Shown: positions 13,125 to 27,000 of the stretch, piece after piece
Position numbering within the stretch: the stretch's first letter is position 1
How the letters are laid out: the number at the start of each line of letters is the position of its first letter
The notes under the pieces: model-generated
What the model saw: only the letters and a program-made list of their open reading frames with translations
The model's database searches: none
Told to the model about the DNA's origin: nothing
Position numbers and translations under genes: made by a program
From: Branchiostoma lanceolatum
Taxonomy: Eukaryota > Chordata > Leptocardii > Amphioxiformes > Branchiostomatidae
NCBI RefSeq assembly: GCF_035083965.1
Contig: NC_089729.1
Coordinates: 14,179,964-14,243,963, forward strand
DNA: 64,000 nucleotides
Direction: 5' to 3'

Positions 13125-14165
13125 CAGCGCTGAAGAGAGAGTGGGCCTTCAGTCAGTCAAGAGGTTGACGGTTAATTTGTGAAAAGTTCAAAGTCACAGC
13201 ACAGCGTCTTTGAAAATGCTCGTGCTGTCTCTTCTCCGCCCTCCTCTGTGGTAGTGAGAACGAATCGGCACTGACCTGACGTCTTTCCCCGTATCAGTTC
13301 TTCTTTCCTCCGCCGCTAAGCCAGATCATCCATCGTCAGACGATCTTGTGCAATCTGCTCTGCCAAATCCTGTTCCCGCCTTTTTTTTTTTACGTCGCAC
13401 ACATCAAGTCCGGATGCGCGGCTAGCCGCGAGAGTTAACGAGCCCAGGCGGGCGAGCAAGGCCCTACACCGTACTTCATTACACTCTCGCCCCTTGGTAG
13501 ATCTGTTTTCCCCCTAGTTAACATTCACGTGGGGAGAGTCCGCGTTCCCCTGGCCACAACCTCGCGGTCTGGGGTTGATCGATTCAACCATGCGATCCCC
13601 CTCTTCCTTGTGGCCGATTAATAAACCCCTTATGGCGCCGTGAAGTTTGAACACGTCAATCCTGTGCGTAGTCTGACGACAGGAAACAATGTCAAACCCT
13701 TCGCGAGGGCGTCAATTTGTACGCAAACGACAGGCAGCTGCTTCCGATGCCCGGATGAAGAGAAATACCCAATCCCGGCCCAGCAAACTCTCGCGGACCA
13801 TTTGTGTATTCACGCCACGCTCGTGTCTAGCCCCGTATAGACCAAGAGACTGTATCTGAATGGTTCTTTAGGTATGTATATAATGGGTCTAGGGGAGGAA
13901 AGGCGGATCGATTCGCCGATTTCATGCTAACTTGGCTCCTACATCGCGCACGCGTTTTACAAATTTCATAACTGCCTTCGATCATTCGAGTCCCAAGACA
14001 CGTCGGTATTAAAGTCATTTATTCATTCACGGCCGCGGGTTCAGCTCGCTTTACTACGGTAATGAATAGGCGGCTGGGGGAATGCGCGGCTAGTAATAAA
14101 AAAGAGATATTTCCCATCAATCTTGCCGCCAATAATCTAGCACCCATCTATTACTTCTGGGTAAT

Positions 14166-14467
14166 CACCACTTCCTACATGTGTCGGAATGCATGATAAA
14201 TTTGCTACGGGCTATCCGTCCCTCAGGAAAAAAACACACCCCTCCCCCCTGCCAAACGATAATAAAAGCGCGGGAAACTCTCGTTCCCAAACTTGCAAAC
14301 GGCCGCTTGCGTTCACCACTTCCTACATGTGTCGGAATGCATGATAAATTTGCTACGGGCTACCAGTCCCTAAGGAAAAAGACACCCCCCTTCCCCCTTC
14401 CCCCTTACCAAACGATAATGATAAGCGCGGGAAACTCTCGTTCCCAAACTTGCAAACGGCCGTTTGC
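14166..14467. repeat. Two-copy tandem duplication, 148-bp period
   Basis: CACCACTTCCTACATGTGTC occurs at 14166 and 14314. Both copies continue through GGAATGCATGATAAATTTGC, a C-rich run, AGCGCGGGAAACTCTCGTTC and AAACGGCCG. The copies differ mainly in the length of the C-rich run. Confidence 0.9.
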
Positions 14468-15744
14468 GGTATTGAAAAAACAAAAAGTCCGATATTCGAT
14501 ACATTCCCCCCGTAAAATACGTTTTTTCTCAAATCTTATTCATACCACCATCACCATGAACATGACTTGAGAGAACGCTCAGGGAATATGCATGAGTCTA
14601 TTACGCTCCCATTTTGGGCCCGACATAGATTAGACCAGCAGGAGATTTGGCCTAATCTCTTCCACCTCAGATGCACCGCTAGGAAACTACCAAACAGCGC
14701 CGCAAATGGACACGGGAGAATCCCCCTAATAGGATCATCATGAAAACGGTCCAGATGCATGGTCGCTCCGAAAATCCCGGCTCTACCGAGATAGATACGA
14801 TAAGACGACACCGCTCTGCGAGAAATAGATAACAAGCTTGTCTTCGCTTTGAAGAGAATTGTTCCCACCTTTGTAAGGCTTTCCAGACTTCAAGGAAGAA
14901 GAATGATTGTATTTGGAGAAGAGAGAAAGAAGGGAAATGAAGTTTTATGTTAGACCTTCCACTGCAAGGTCGTTTTCCTCAATTAGCAGAGGTCACTGCC
15001 CTTAGACGTAAAGGTTAGAGTATCAAGGACATAACCTAGTCTACCGTGATCCGAATCAAAATGCAGTGATAATAGAACCTTAAAGTTTACGATTCTGCCG
15101 TACAAAGTATGCATCAGATATTGTTCTGAAAGCTTTCTTCATTTCATATTCGAGCCTTTACTTGTTTACAATTTCAAAAGTGAATATTGATATCCAGTAT
15201 TTGAAAACTGAGTTAAGATCTTCTTTTTTCACTTAAAATCATTCGATGAATTTAAAACATTAATAAACACAGTAAAATTGAATCAGGTATTTTTTTCTGA
15301 CTGAAAAAAATATATATTTGATCAAAGTAGTGTTTGATAATTTAAAAGAGAATTCTGATTTCTAGTAATATGAATTAGTAAAGGAAAAACACACCGTTTT
15401 TCCAAATGATGAACCCCCAAACTCACGTTTTAGTGCTGGTAATTAAGTTCAGATCTTATCATTAAACAATCCCTTTCAGAACTCATTTCTCAAGGACAGG
15501 GAAATCATCACATAGAACGAAAGAAACTAGTAAGGCTTTCAGTAAATGATACATCTCTTACACCGCTAGACTTAATATGAATGATCGTCGAAGTCAAATT
15601 GTTGCCCATTAAACAATTAAGTACACGTACACATTTGCGTTTCCATTTACGGCTGACTGGAGCACTCGTTTATTTTCGAGACACGCTTAAATCATATACC
15701 CGTTTGGTGGCAACAAATAAAACGATTAGAATAATACTGCAATT

Positions 15745-16150
15745 TGTGGCGTCGCGTGGCGTAATGGCAGGGTGGCCTAGAACCCAGAGATCCTGGGTTC
15801 GAATCCCCTGGCATATCCCAGCGTATATACGCCGGAAAGTGGGATTTACCAATGGTGGTAAATGCTGGTAAAGTCTGGCAATGTTTAATTTAATTACCAA
15901 TATGCAAACATTACCAGACTTTACTAGCATTTATCACCATTGGTAAATCCCACTTTCCGGCCAGTAGTGCCATTGAGATGCACGAATTTTCCTCACTTCA
16001 CTTGGATGAATATGAGTACATAGCTTTGGTTAGGGACGTCCCTCGAGCTCTGATAGGACGTTAAATGGAGGTCCCGTGTTTCAGGAGAGCTGTCGCGTAA
16101 AAGAACCCACCACACTTATCAAGAAGAGTAGGAACCAAATAAATCTCTTC
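15745..16150 (+). mobile_element. tRNA-derived SINE interrupted by a hairpin
   Basis: The head has a Pol III box A (TGGCGTAATGGC, 15757-15768) and an exact box B (GGTTCGAATCC, 15796-15806). The stems do not close into a proper tRNA cloverleaf, so this is a tRNA-like SINE head, not a tRNA gene. The tail has CCTCACTTCACTTGGATGAA, a GAGTAC motif and AAAGAACCCACCACACTTAT, phrases typical of SINE tails. A 129-bp foldback (15832-15960) sits between head and tail. A box-A-only fragment of the same head occurs at 22644-22655. Confidence 0.6.
15832..15960. repeat. Near-perfect hairpin: 55-bp arms, 19-nt loop
   Basis: Arm 1 (15832-15886) begins CCGGAAAGTGGGATTTACCA; arm 2 (15906-15960) is its reverse complement with three differences in 55. 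Two of these would be G-U wobbles in RNA. The 19-nt loop is AT-rich. It lies directly downstream of Pol III box A and B. Confidence 0.9.
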
Positions 16151-17082
16151 GGATATGCAGCTTGTGCTGTTTAGTAAAAACCTGTTGCCGGATAAACAAT
16201 ACAAATAGACTATCAAAGCAAACAAACAACACCAAAGTAAAATTCCTTAACATCTTCAATCGAAAATTTGGTCAGAAAATTCACAATTGAAGTATATATG
16301 ATATTCCAAATTCTAGAAAACGATACGGAAAATGTCAAGGAATGGTAATTTTGTTTAGATACATTTCATGCTTGATACATAGAACAACACCATAGTTGAG
16401 CCCATTCCTTTTACTATCATACAATGTATTGTACTAAAATGGCACCCATTTGTTCATTAGTTTCTCTACATTTACTCGTCCTTTTATTGATAAAGTAAAC
16501 ATTACGGTAACCCTGTTTTCCCTTACTATAGGCCTATACTAATATACAGTTCTTTGTGACGAAACAAAAACATGTCAAAAATAATGATTTACAAACTGTA
16601 TCATTATACACGGATAGAGAATATACATGGTTCTATTTTTTAAGACTAAGAGTGTCTCTTTTGCCAGATGTTCGCAAAAATGACGATAACATGCAAGAGA
16701 CACCCAAGCTCGAGAAATATAAGAGCTATCATTAGAATTGATGATAGTTATACTTCACTTACTGACGGCACTACCTCGCCATTAGCGTAATGCATACTTT
16801 GGAAGATGAAGGCCTTTTAGGCGAGCATTACTGCAAATGAGGCTTTTACTTTGCAGTATCTTATTACTGAGCGACTTTCTATTCTGTTTTAATCTCCCGC
16901 CTTCTGTTACTGACAATTACTGTAATGAGGTAAGAGTAAGTCTGTAGACTACTATAACATATTAGTTGAGTTGATAGTGAGTTGCTTCAACAGTTATTTA
17001 GGTCTTTGCACTAGACAATTTGAATATGATTCAAGATGCAAACATATGGTTTATAAGATAACAAAATACACCAGAAAAAAGT

Positions 17083-17169
17083 GTGTGTGTGCGCGTGCGT
17101 GTGTTTGTATGTATGTATGTATGTATGTATGTATGTATGTATGTATGTGTATGTTTATCTCTCTCTCTC

Positions 17170-17203
<34 letters not shown>

Positions 17204-17273
17204 CGTGGTGTGTGTGTGTTTGTGTGTTCGTATGTGCATGTATGTGTATTTGTGTGTTTATATAAAATCATGT

Positions 17274-17305
<32 letters not shown>

Positions 17306-17310
17306 CTTTA
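17083..17310. repeat. Compound microsatellite
   Basis: Successive tracts of (GTAT)n from about 17106, (CT)n, (AT)n and (GT)n with interruptions. Open frames through it are artefacts of the repeat. Confidence 0.95.
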
Positions 17311-19516
17311 TGTGTTTTAGTATGTGGGTTGGTGTGCTTTTTCATACGAAATGCACAGTTCAATTTTCACGCAACCCTTCCTACGTTCTTTCTTGGTCCA
17401 CATATCCCTAGTTTCATACAGATTAAAACTCTAACGTCAAATACTTCCCGTGTATCTCTACGCGTCCCACATGAAAACTTCATTTCCTCCTTTCTCCACC
17501 AACCAGACTAACAAACCCCAAATGACCTTGCCTCAGGAGGCCAGACCACGTGACTTAATGCTCTCCCAAGATATTATCAGACAACAATAGATAAATGTAA
17601 AATTCATAATCATGCCTTTAAGTAGAAATCAAACCACATTCCCAAGACTGTACGCTTTTGCAAGCATAATCTTTTTCAGGACGTAAAGCCTTGGCCCTTG
17701 TGTATACACGTATTACCTCCGTATCAATATACAAACTGAAAGGGTGATCTTGAATAGGATTTATGAAGGAAGCATTCCACTTCACGGAGCTTATGATATG
17801 CACTTTAAATCAAATAGGTACGATGAATATTTTATTAGTATGTTTCGCGTGAGCCTCTTTATGATGGAAGGGCGTTTGATACCAGGGCGCGGAAGAAATA
17901 TCAAAATTTCATACAAAGAAACGTTCCCCTAGTCGCATTTCTTAAAAGTATAACATGATTTAGATAATTTTTTTCGATTTTTTTCTGTGAATAAATCTAA
18001 AGATATTATGCCCGAGTATTAATGAGGATTTGAAATAGAATAAGATTGTTATTTTAGGTATTCAAGATGATTGTATATGAAAGAATTAGATATAGATAAA
18101 AATCATTTACCAAATTGGAATATCTGTTGCAACACAACGGGAGGTGCGTTTCGTAAAGTTCAGAATAAAAAAGAAAAGAAAATCTGTTTCACACGACATG
18201 GAGATATTTGAATGTTTACGCCCAAGGCGGTCTTCTTGTAATTTCACCTAATATCCGTGGTGCGCATGATGTAGCTCAACTGCCGGTGAAGTCTTTAAGA
18301 AGAAGTAATGCTGTTATTCAGGTAAAGATTAAGATTGATTGCACCTTAAGTCGTCTCCATGGGCCTTCTTAAGTATTAGATACTCCGTCTTCGGCTCGTG
18401 GCACTCTAGATTCAGACACGGTAGTTATGATACTAAATTTGGATACATTATAAAGAAATAAAGCCACATTTTTGCATGGCTATTGAAGAGTGTTGGCTCT
18501 TCAGATGCTAGCTGCGTTCTAATTAAGAGAACGCAGTAACGAATGTTGCGCTTACGGCGTGGTCGCATTTGTCGTAGGTTGTCTGAGCGATTTTGGTGTC
18601 GTAGAATCTTACGAGACAGAACCAGCTGCCGACAAGGACCCAACTCAACCTTTTCCGACAGCTAGTTTTTGTACGACACATGCAAGACTATCCCAAGTTA
18701 GAATGCCCTTTGTCTGCTATCGCACGACTATAGTACGACGAATGAGGCCGGCCGGGTCACAACTGTTACGGCTTCTCTGAGTACGTGAACTATCTCTAAC
18801 ATTACAGGTAACTATCACATACTGCAATCAGTACATTTGAATTTGGCACCACGGTAAAAAAATAATAATAGCTGCAGCTCAACTGTTTGAACGCTCTCTC
18901 TCAACCCCTTCCATAGCACATAAAATATACATTTCCACTAGTTGAAACTGTTTTACACAAACATGAGAGAAAGGTGGAGAGAGAAAAAATACAGTATTCC
19001 GCCTGACTGGATGCCTTGTATCCCAACACGGGGCTAATGTGCACTTTCAATTTTACAGAGAGAGAGACGCGCGTCTCCTACAAAATTGGCCGTGCGTCTG
19101 AGATGAGAGCGCTGGTGCGGAACGCTTCGCGTGCTCACCCCATCTCCCTAATGGCGGTACTGATGCCAATAATTGCGCCAGAATAGGCCTCTCCTATAGG
19201 GGTGGAATTGTAGAGTAGACGCAAGACTCCAAGGGAGCGGCGAATGCGAGGTTAACGACCTTTTGGATGCTGGAAACTTTGTTGTTGTGAGTTCTGCCGT
19301 GACTGCGTCTGCGCACTAGACCGGGATAAGGCAAAATGGCGGACGTGGATTGGACCTTGGAAATGTGATTATATCGACCATGTAATGGTACTACATTTTT
19401 ATTGGGAAGGCAAAATGTTATGATAACCATTTCAATATTGATTTTTGACCTGGTGAATGCCTCATTGCGGACTATCTCTCTTATCTCTATTTCTCTCTCC
19501 CTGACTCTCTCTCAGG

Positions 19517-19577
19517 CACACGCAGACACACACAGGCACACACAGACACACAGAGGCACACACAGACACACACAAAC

Positions 19578-19608
<31 letters not shown>

Positions 19609-19616
19609 TACACATA
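19517..19616. repeat. CA-rich compound microsatellite
   Basis: Repeated CACACAGGCA and CACACAGACA units followed by plain (CA)n. Confidence 0.95.
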
Positions 19617-22600
19617 CTGTAACATGCACATGCACATTTTCTTTCAAAACTGCAATAGTAGACGAAGTTTAAAAACAAAATTAAATGGAATCACGAATTT
19701 TAAACATAAAATTTCTTCTCCTTGTAAAATATTTCTTAGTTCAAGGCTATCAGTTCAATCACTTAAGGACGCAGGTGGTTAGAAGACGACAAAGCATCCC
19801 TTTAAGACGACAAGGTAATACCAAATAGCCGTGGCTTCTCCGCAAAAGATTTTCATTAAAACCATATCTGACAAACCTAATAATCGTCAAAGAGACTGCT
19901 GGGCTTCTAGTGCTTCTTTCGTATAGCGGATTTAACTCAATTACGTAGTAAAGTTCCCGATCGATCATATTTGTCTCAGTGAAACCGAGCTTTTGAGGTA
20001 ACTTGGTGTTTGTGAAGGTTCGTTATTTATTGACATTTGAATGCTAGGCACGTCGCACTAACACTAACAGGACGTTGTGTCAAAAGTGATAGAGGATGAC
20101 CCCAAAGGTAAGATGCAGGAAGTTTTATCATAAATCAAACATGACAGAGAGTCCATGGAGGAGACTACTATCTTACGGGTATTTATCGTTTACGGTCTGT
20201 CTATTTGTGTTTTCACAGAAATACATTTTTTCCATATGCTAGTTTAGAATTCCATTCACAACGTCACGAATAAAAGTGATTACTATGTGTCCATAAACGC
20301 ATTAACCTGACAGGAAAGGGTCCTCGGTAGAAATACTGTCTACTAATAATGTTTAAAATGGAAGCTCTTGGCTACACGTTGTCGCCTGCACTTTTCGTTG
20401 AGTGGCATTTGGACGCTTTTACTGTCTTCGTCATAACTGTATATGACGCCAGTTTGGAACCATCCTTCTACCCAAAGTGGCGACAAGGCTTTTTACATCA
20501 CGCACACCACTGCATTCTAAGTGAAGACGATAGTTTGGACAGTTTTCTTACAAATTAGAGCAACGCGACTTCGACAAGCTGCATCCACACACTTTCTGTC
20601 TAATGGAATATCAAATACACTTAGAGCGTAAGAGCAGTAAGAGTAGACGGTTGAAACTTAAGAGGGTGCTTTGTATTCCAACCCATAACAGCGAAGAATG
20701 TGTTTAAAACTTGGCTTAAGTTTGCTCGAGTGGACGTAATTTCTTTGCCGTAACATATTTGTTCGCTGTCTAGAGGGCTGTACACGAGAAAGATCACACC
20801 TTGGAGTATCCTTAGAAATAGGTCGGACTGCGTTTTCCTCTTTTTCCCTTGGGAATGTTCTTACTTTCATCATGCCCATCTTAGTCTTGATCAGATCATC
20901 CCAGCCAACTCGCCGACTTCACTTCCTGATGAGAAAATCGATACTTGCGGCACGCTTGATTGAAGGCCTTTGTTTCCCTTCTTTGGTATTACGCCAGTCG
21001 ATGAAGCTTGAAAGGAGCGCAAAAGAAGCAAACCCCGATATGCGAAGCTAAAATGCGTTTCTTCTACACTTATGTATGCATTTACTTCGATTTTTATTAC
21101 ACAAAGGTATAATAAGCATGTCATAAGTTTAGGCCGCTAAGCTGTTTTACCGTGCACGCATATAAATAATGTATACGCACAGTGCACTTCTATGGGACAT
21201 TTAGAGAATCCTTTAATGTTATAAGTTCGGTTTCCGGCCACTGGCGAAATTTCAGGGATAGTTTGCAGCAAATTGGAATCAATTCTTGGCCCCCTACCTT
21301 AACGACCTCGCTACCCTTGTCCCGCCAAATGGGTTCCCTCTGTATCGAACGACCTCCAAGATCGACGTGAGTTCCTTTAAATCATGTTCTTACAGTGTCA
21401 CGGCTAAGTCAGCAAGAAGTTCGTTACGATACAGGGAAGGGTAAGAAAAATCTTTGAAGTTACCGTCTGGCGTCTAACAACGGAAACGAATAGGGCCGAT
21501 GGATCATGGACTGTAGGTAGTAATACTGTCATCTATCTGCGACTCAGTTCGACCAATGGGAGAAGGCGGTGGTAACCTTGTAAGAGAATGATTGACGTAT
21601 CGAACGGACGAGGACTTATGCTAAAGAAAATGGCGGCAAGGACTCCATTTTGAATATCGCTTATCCAAATCCCTTAATGTTCAACTTTATAGAAACGTTA
21701 TAAGATTGACTAGCCATGTCAATATGATATGTAACGCCACAATACACTCTTCTGGGCACAGGAATTGAGATGCGTTACAACACCACAACCAACAAACAGT
21801 AAACTTGTGAACTTGGGGTTGGCATTAACCTAAGAACCTTGTAGATGAACTTGTGGGTAGATGGACGCTGAGTTATGCGTCCACAACTACTACATACGTA
21901 GCTGCTCCATACATGCTTACATTCGAACCAGGTAATAAACATACGTGCATACAAACATTTTGTATAAAATAAGTCAGAACGCCAAAACCTTATGAAGATA
22001 AAAGTTTGTCCATCTATTTTGGATACTGTGAAATCATTTATTTTCCCGGAGATTCAATTTCGTATTATAAGGTTTTGGGGTGTTTTAAGTTTGCGATCGA
22101 AACAATACTGTATCGAAAAAATAATACATATTTGGGGGGTGTCATGATTTCGCGGTGGAGCGGTACTGTGAAAATAAAACCACCGCGAACATTTGAAGAT
22201 TTACAGTATTGCCACCGACCAAACCCGGACCGTGTCATAATGCATATTTGAAGGATGATGTGATCGATAAAGATGTCGTTTACCACGCCTAACTCAAACG
22301 AGTTCTACTTGTAAGCTACATTTTACTGTGCTTTGCGGGATCTCAGTACATTTTATTTGTGTTTTTTCGACCCCATTATTTTTTTATTACTGACACACGG
22401 TAGTGGTGTGACTTTGCCACGTATTTTAGGCCCACATTTGGAAGCGCGTTGCTTTGCATCACATATTTGGGCCAAGAAAAATAACTGTTTTGTGTTTTCG
22501 ATCAAAGTCCTGAATAGAATAGAGTCAGTGGTGGGCATTTCTCCTTTAAACAAATCCAACAAATAGAGTCTAACAATCAAGAAATAAAACGCATCTGGAC

Positions 22601-24012
22601 TCTGGTATTTTCAACATGTTACTGTGATATACATCATAAACGGTGGCGTAATGGCAGGGTGTTACCCGGTATGCAATACAAACAAATAAAACTCAACAAA
22701 TTTTTACTACTCATCCGCACATCAACAATAGTTTCAGTCTGTTAACTTGCAGAGTGTGAAATACAGGAAGTCTCATAACTTAGATGTCAGATTGGAAATG
22801 TTATGCCCCTTGCCATCGTTCGACCTCCCCCCCCCCCAAAAAAAAAAGCTAGCTATATAGGGTCAGCAGCTTTTGCAAGGGTCGGTCGGATAAAAGGAAA
22901 CAACACATTTCTTTTCCTTGGCCTGAACACTTTTAAACTTACTGACAGAAAGCACCACAAAGCATAACAAACTGCGATTTTCTTAACGAGCGGTGTTATG
23001 CTTTCATTACCTACTTTCCCAAAGTCTTGATTAATTCTTTATCTCATTTTTGCGTGATCGTTCTAGACACTAAGTGCCAACGTATAATGCTAAATGCGTC
23101 ACCAAAGACATTCGTTTGACGCGATGGCCCTCACAGGATTCGAATGAATCACCGCGAATAAGACACTCTTTTCAGTCTCCCAATGTGTTTTGCACGAGTA
23201 CTCGCATTCTGGCGTCTTGGACTTATTGGAAACTATTCCACCGTTGACAACTCCATTTGTTTTGTTACTGTTGTAATACGTACATGATATTCAATTGATG
23301 TTAGCTGTCACGGGTATAGCTTGTTGCACTGAGTTCCTCAATAAATTCAGTGGCTTGTTCCTTGTCGTTACATTCATCTTGTCTTAGCTGGATATGATAG
23401 ATTTCAAAGCTTGGAATCAATCTTTGTGGAAAGAGGTTCAAAGAATCTGATGAAGTATATGGCAGGGAAAACGTATTGCCCGCAAAGAAATGTAACGAAA
23501 GGTATTGTTACTAAACAGTTATACAGTATAACCTCTAAAGAAGCAGTTTCTATGTCATACACGATGTACTTTCTCAAAACAGTCTCTCAAAACATTGTCA
23601 TAATTTTCATTACTATATATGTGTAATGTTACTATTATGGGTGAGCTGGTAAGGGCTTTACTTCGTATTCGTGACAAAATAGTTTAAAATTAAAACAAAT
23701 ATCTACAGGAAACTTTCACCAAAAACTGTTACCCAAGCTCACTACCTACTAAATTTTAAAATGCTATTGACATACTTTTACCTCCGTCGAAAGAAGTACT
23801 GCGAATGGTAGCGTCATGCACGGTGTCTTGAATAATCTACATAGAAGCCCCGCATTGCGAGATCATATGGAAGTGCAGGCAACTTACAGGTGCATGTAAA
23901 ATCTCAACTTTACGATATTGGCAGTAGATGTAGACGCATCGAGTATACATGATAGTTAATGTTATAGAGAAGCGATACAAACGCAGAGCCAGTTTGATAT
24001 TTGTGTGGAATG

Positions 24013-27000
24013 TCAAAGTTCATCTTTCTTCACAGCAGCTAGGTCAGGGATGATCTCGTTCCAAAGTTTGACTTTGTCCGGCTTCAGCCCAACGTCAGTG
24101 GTCGGCACCACGTCCAGCTTCATGTAGACCGGGTTGTCAGGTGTGTACTGAGGCCAGGTCGGCAGGGAGGGGCTGTCAGTGGGTCCGCCGGTGGAGTTGC
24201 CCGGATACCTGTAACAGATCATGGAATTTAGTGAAAACTTGAAATACACTTTACTAAGAAGCTAAAACATAGTACTATATGGAAAGATGCCACCTGAATG
24301 TCCATTATAAAATACAGCTGTCTGCTGGCTAAATGTATGTCTAGCTGTGGATAATTAAGTTTATATGTTTGATAAATTCTCCTACACAGAGCCTCGTCCG
24401 CGGCCTACAGGCTGAGGTTTGCACTTTTGTGGGCGTGGTCTCTAACCAGCTGTCAGCCAATCTGCAATCATAATAGAAACATTCTGGCAACTCACTGATT
24501 GGTTGACAGCTAGTTAGAGGCCTCGCCCACAACAGTGGAAACCTCAGTCTGGTTTAGCAGAGCCTACTAAAGGTATACTGTATAGTCTACGGGTGAGGCT
24601 CTGTGTAGGAGAAGTTTGTCTGACATTGCCTTCTTACCCAGTTCGTGCGAAGTTTGCCCAGTATGCCATCATTCTAAAGCTGACTTCCCCGTCTGTCTTA
24701 GTATAGTTAATTGGTGTTTCCGGGACTTCCACGAATGGTAGCCCAAGCATCATGAAAAGGTCGTCCATATGGTCACATCCCACCCAGTCGGGTCTGTTCG
24801 GGTGGATGGAAGGTCGGTACTGGTTCTCGTAGAGGAAGACACGGCCTCCAGCGTCTATAGATCAGGGTTAATAATAATAATAATAATCAAATAACAGGAC
24901 TACAGACTATGCCCTTGTTTTGTAAACTTAATCTAAGGCAGCAAAATGTTCAGTTGATAGAATGTATGCATTGCTATGTATACATTAACAAAGACTATTT
25001 ATTTTGCTGCAGACATCGAGAAAGATGAATGACAAAGAAAACAAACAATCATATCAAAGAAGAAAAAAAAACTTTATAACTGTACGTTCGTTCGGTCATG
25101 CCAATAATTTATACGTAACAAAAACATGTGCATGTACGCACCAGCTATCATATATGGAACCCATGGCATGATAAATCATACGAACTGACTTAATCTTACC
25201 AGCATGCTTATCAGCCGCCAGAACTGTTGGGCCCACGAACATGAAGTCCCCAAACGCATGGGACAGTTGGAACAGGATCGCCATCGGGTCTTCGGGCGTT
25301 GTCGGATGCCGATACTCAGCGACGACGGCGTCCACCATTTTGTCCAAATTTTGATTGTCCTGAGCGTAATATAGAAGAAACAGGGGTATAATACACACTT
25401 CGCTGAATTACACCATCAAGATTGACAGATTGCTATAGGAATGGAAAGACAGCGTGGTAATTATTATAACATTTTGCAGATGATAACTGTGCGTCATAAG
25501 CAATGTCAATAAGCAGCTATGGAATGTGACTCTCATCGTGTATGTTAAATGTATGTTTTTTTTACATTGCAGACCCATGTTCTTATACTACATGTCTATA
25601 AACAATATAGAGTCATTTATCCTATTGATTATAACATTTCACATTCGCCTATTTCCTGCTTGTCTAGCTAATTGTTTAAAAGGTAAATGTTCACCTTTTT
25701 TATTAATGCACCTATGTTTAAGGCATTAAGTTAGGCAATTACTCTATCAATTACGTTACATTATCATTATAGACCGTTTGAACGTACGTGCCTGTGAACG
25801 TACCTGGTAAGACAAAAGAGTTACCGCCTTAACAAAATTGATAAAGTCCTGTTTCGATATCCCAACAAGAGGATCCCTTTGAGTTGTAGGTAGCATTATC
25901 CACCCGAACACGTGATTATTGACTCCAATGAGATAGTCTGCTGTGTTCACTTCTGTTTTTGTCTGCGTTGGATCCACAGGGTCAGACTTCAGGAATACCC
26001 CGTCCACAGCTGGTAGAAATGTTAGTAAGCCTAGCATTTGCTGTATGGGCGCCACGTTTTCTAAAAGCTCATCAACTGACTTCTCTTTGAGACAGGTCGT
26101 AATGGCCGCCGTGTCCTTCGCATCGCAACCGACCGCTTCTGACAACATCTTCGTCATTTGGAGTGGTTGTGGGTTGACTGGCATTGTCTGGTACACGCCA
26201 CTCTGTGAGATGGCTCTCTGGAACAGACCTTTACTGAGGGGTGAGAGAAGATGGTAGGAGATGCTCACGCCCCCGGCAGAATCTCCAAATATGGTGACTC
26301 TTTCTGGATCTCCACCGAAGTTTCGGATATTTTCCTTCACCCATACCATAGCACGGACCTGCACATGACGGCAAATGTGTTACTGTAAATGCAGAAAAGT
26401 TCGCTCTGGTTTTATGTTCGCGTTTTTCGCGGTTATCTCTCAGCTGCAAACTTGAAACCACCGCGAATCTTTAACCCCCTTGTCTACTCATTGTTTCAAA
26501 CGCGACCTTAAAACCACCGCGAACACTCCATTTCTCCCTTCCGCAAAATTAAAACCAGGCGAACTTAAATGCTTTTACAGTATTCAAAAAACAATGGATC
26601 AAAAGACCATCCACTCATACCAGGCCCGCCGCTTGTATATATCAAACAACGACCCTGGCGTATCGGTCTGTGATCCGTCCTTTCCGCAGTGTTAGCACTG
26701 GCCAACCGACGACCAATCACATACTCTCCCTTCTGGATGGGAAGTTACCAGCCAATCACAATCCCTATTCACCGTAGGCGACGTGATTGGTTTGTAGCGG
26801 CTGGCCAGCGCTAATGTATGGAGAAGGATCTAGGGGCGGATCACAAGCTAGTACAAGTGGCGGTCTGGCATGGGATGATAATAGAGACGTGCCAAAACAA
26901 AAATTGTCACATACTATATCATACAATAACCTGAAAGTGCCATTTTGATGATATTGAATTGTTCATGTCGCTCACTAGAAGAGACACTAACCTGGTCCAG

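Larger units (their letters stand above)
13125..24012. other. Gene-free stretch between the RING-like gene and the esterase array
   Basis: No coding gene is supportable. It holds a 148-bp tandem duplication, a SINE with an inserted foldback, microsatellites at 17083-17310 and 19517-19616, and small repeats around 22140-22200 (an element with ACCGCGAA ends also seen near 26390-26580). The long open frames at 17.0-17.4 kb and 19.4-19.8 kb are only translations of microsatellites. Confidence 0.55.

Noticed and set aside
14166..14467. CRISPR-like direct repeat
   Set aside because: Only two long units with no short-repeat/spacer pattern, and the genome is eukaryotic; it is a plain tandem duplication.
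15757..15820. Possible tRNA gene
   Set aside because: Box A and B are present, but acceptor and T stems do not pair well and SINE-tail phrases follow.
16971..17411. Long Cys/Val-rich open frame
   Set aside because: It is a translation of a (GT)n/(GTAT)n microsatellite; other frames of the same tract are equally open.
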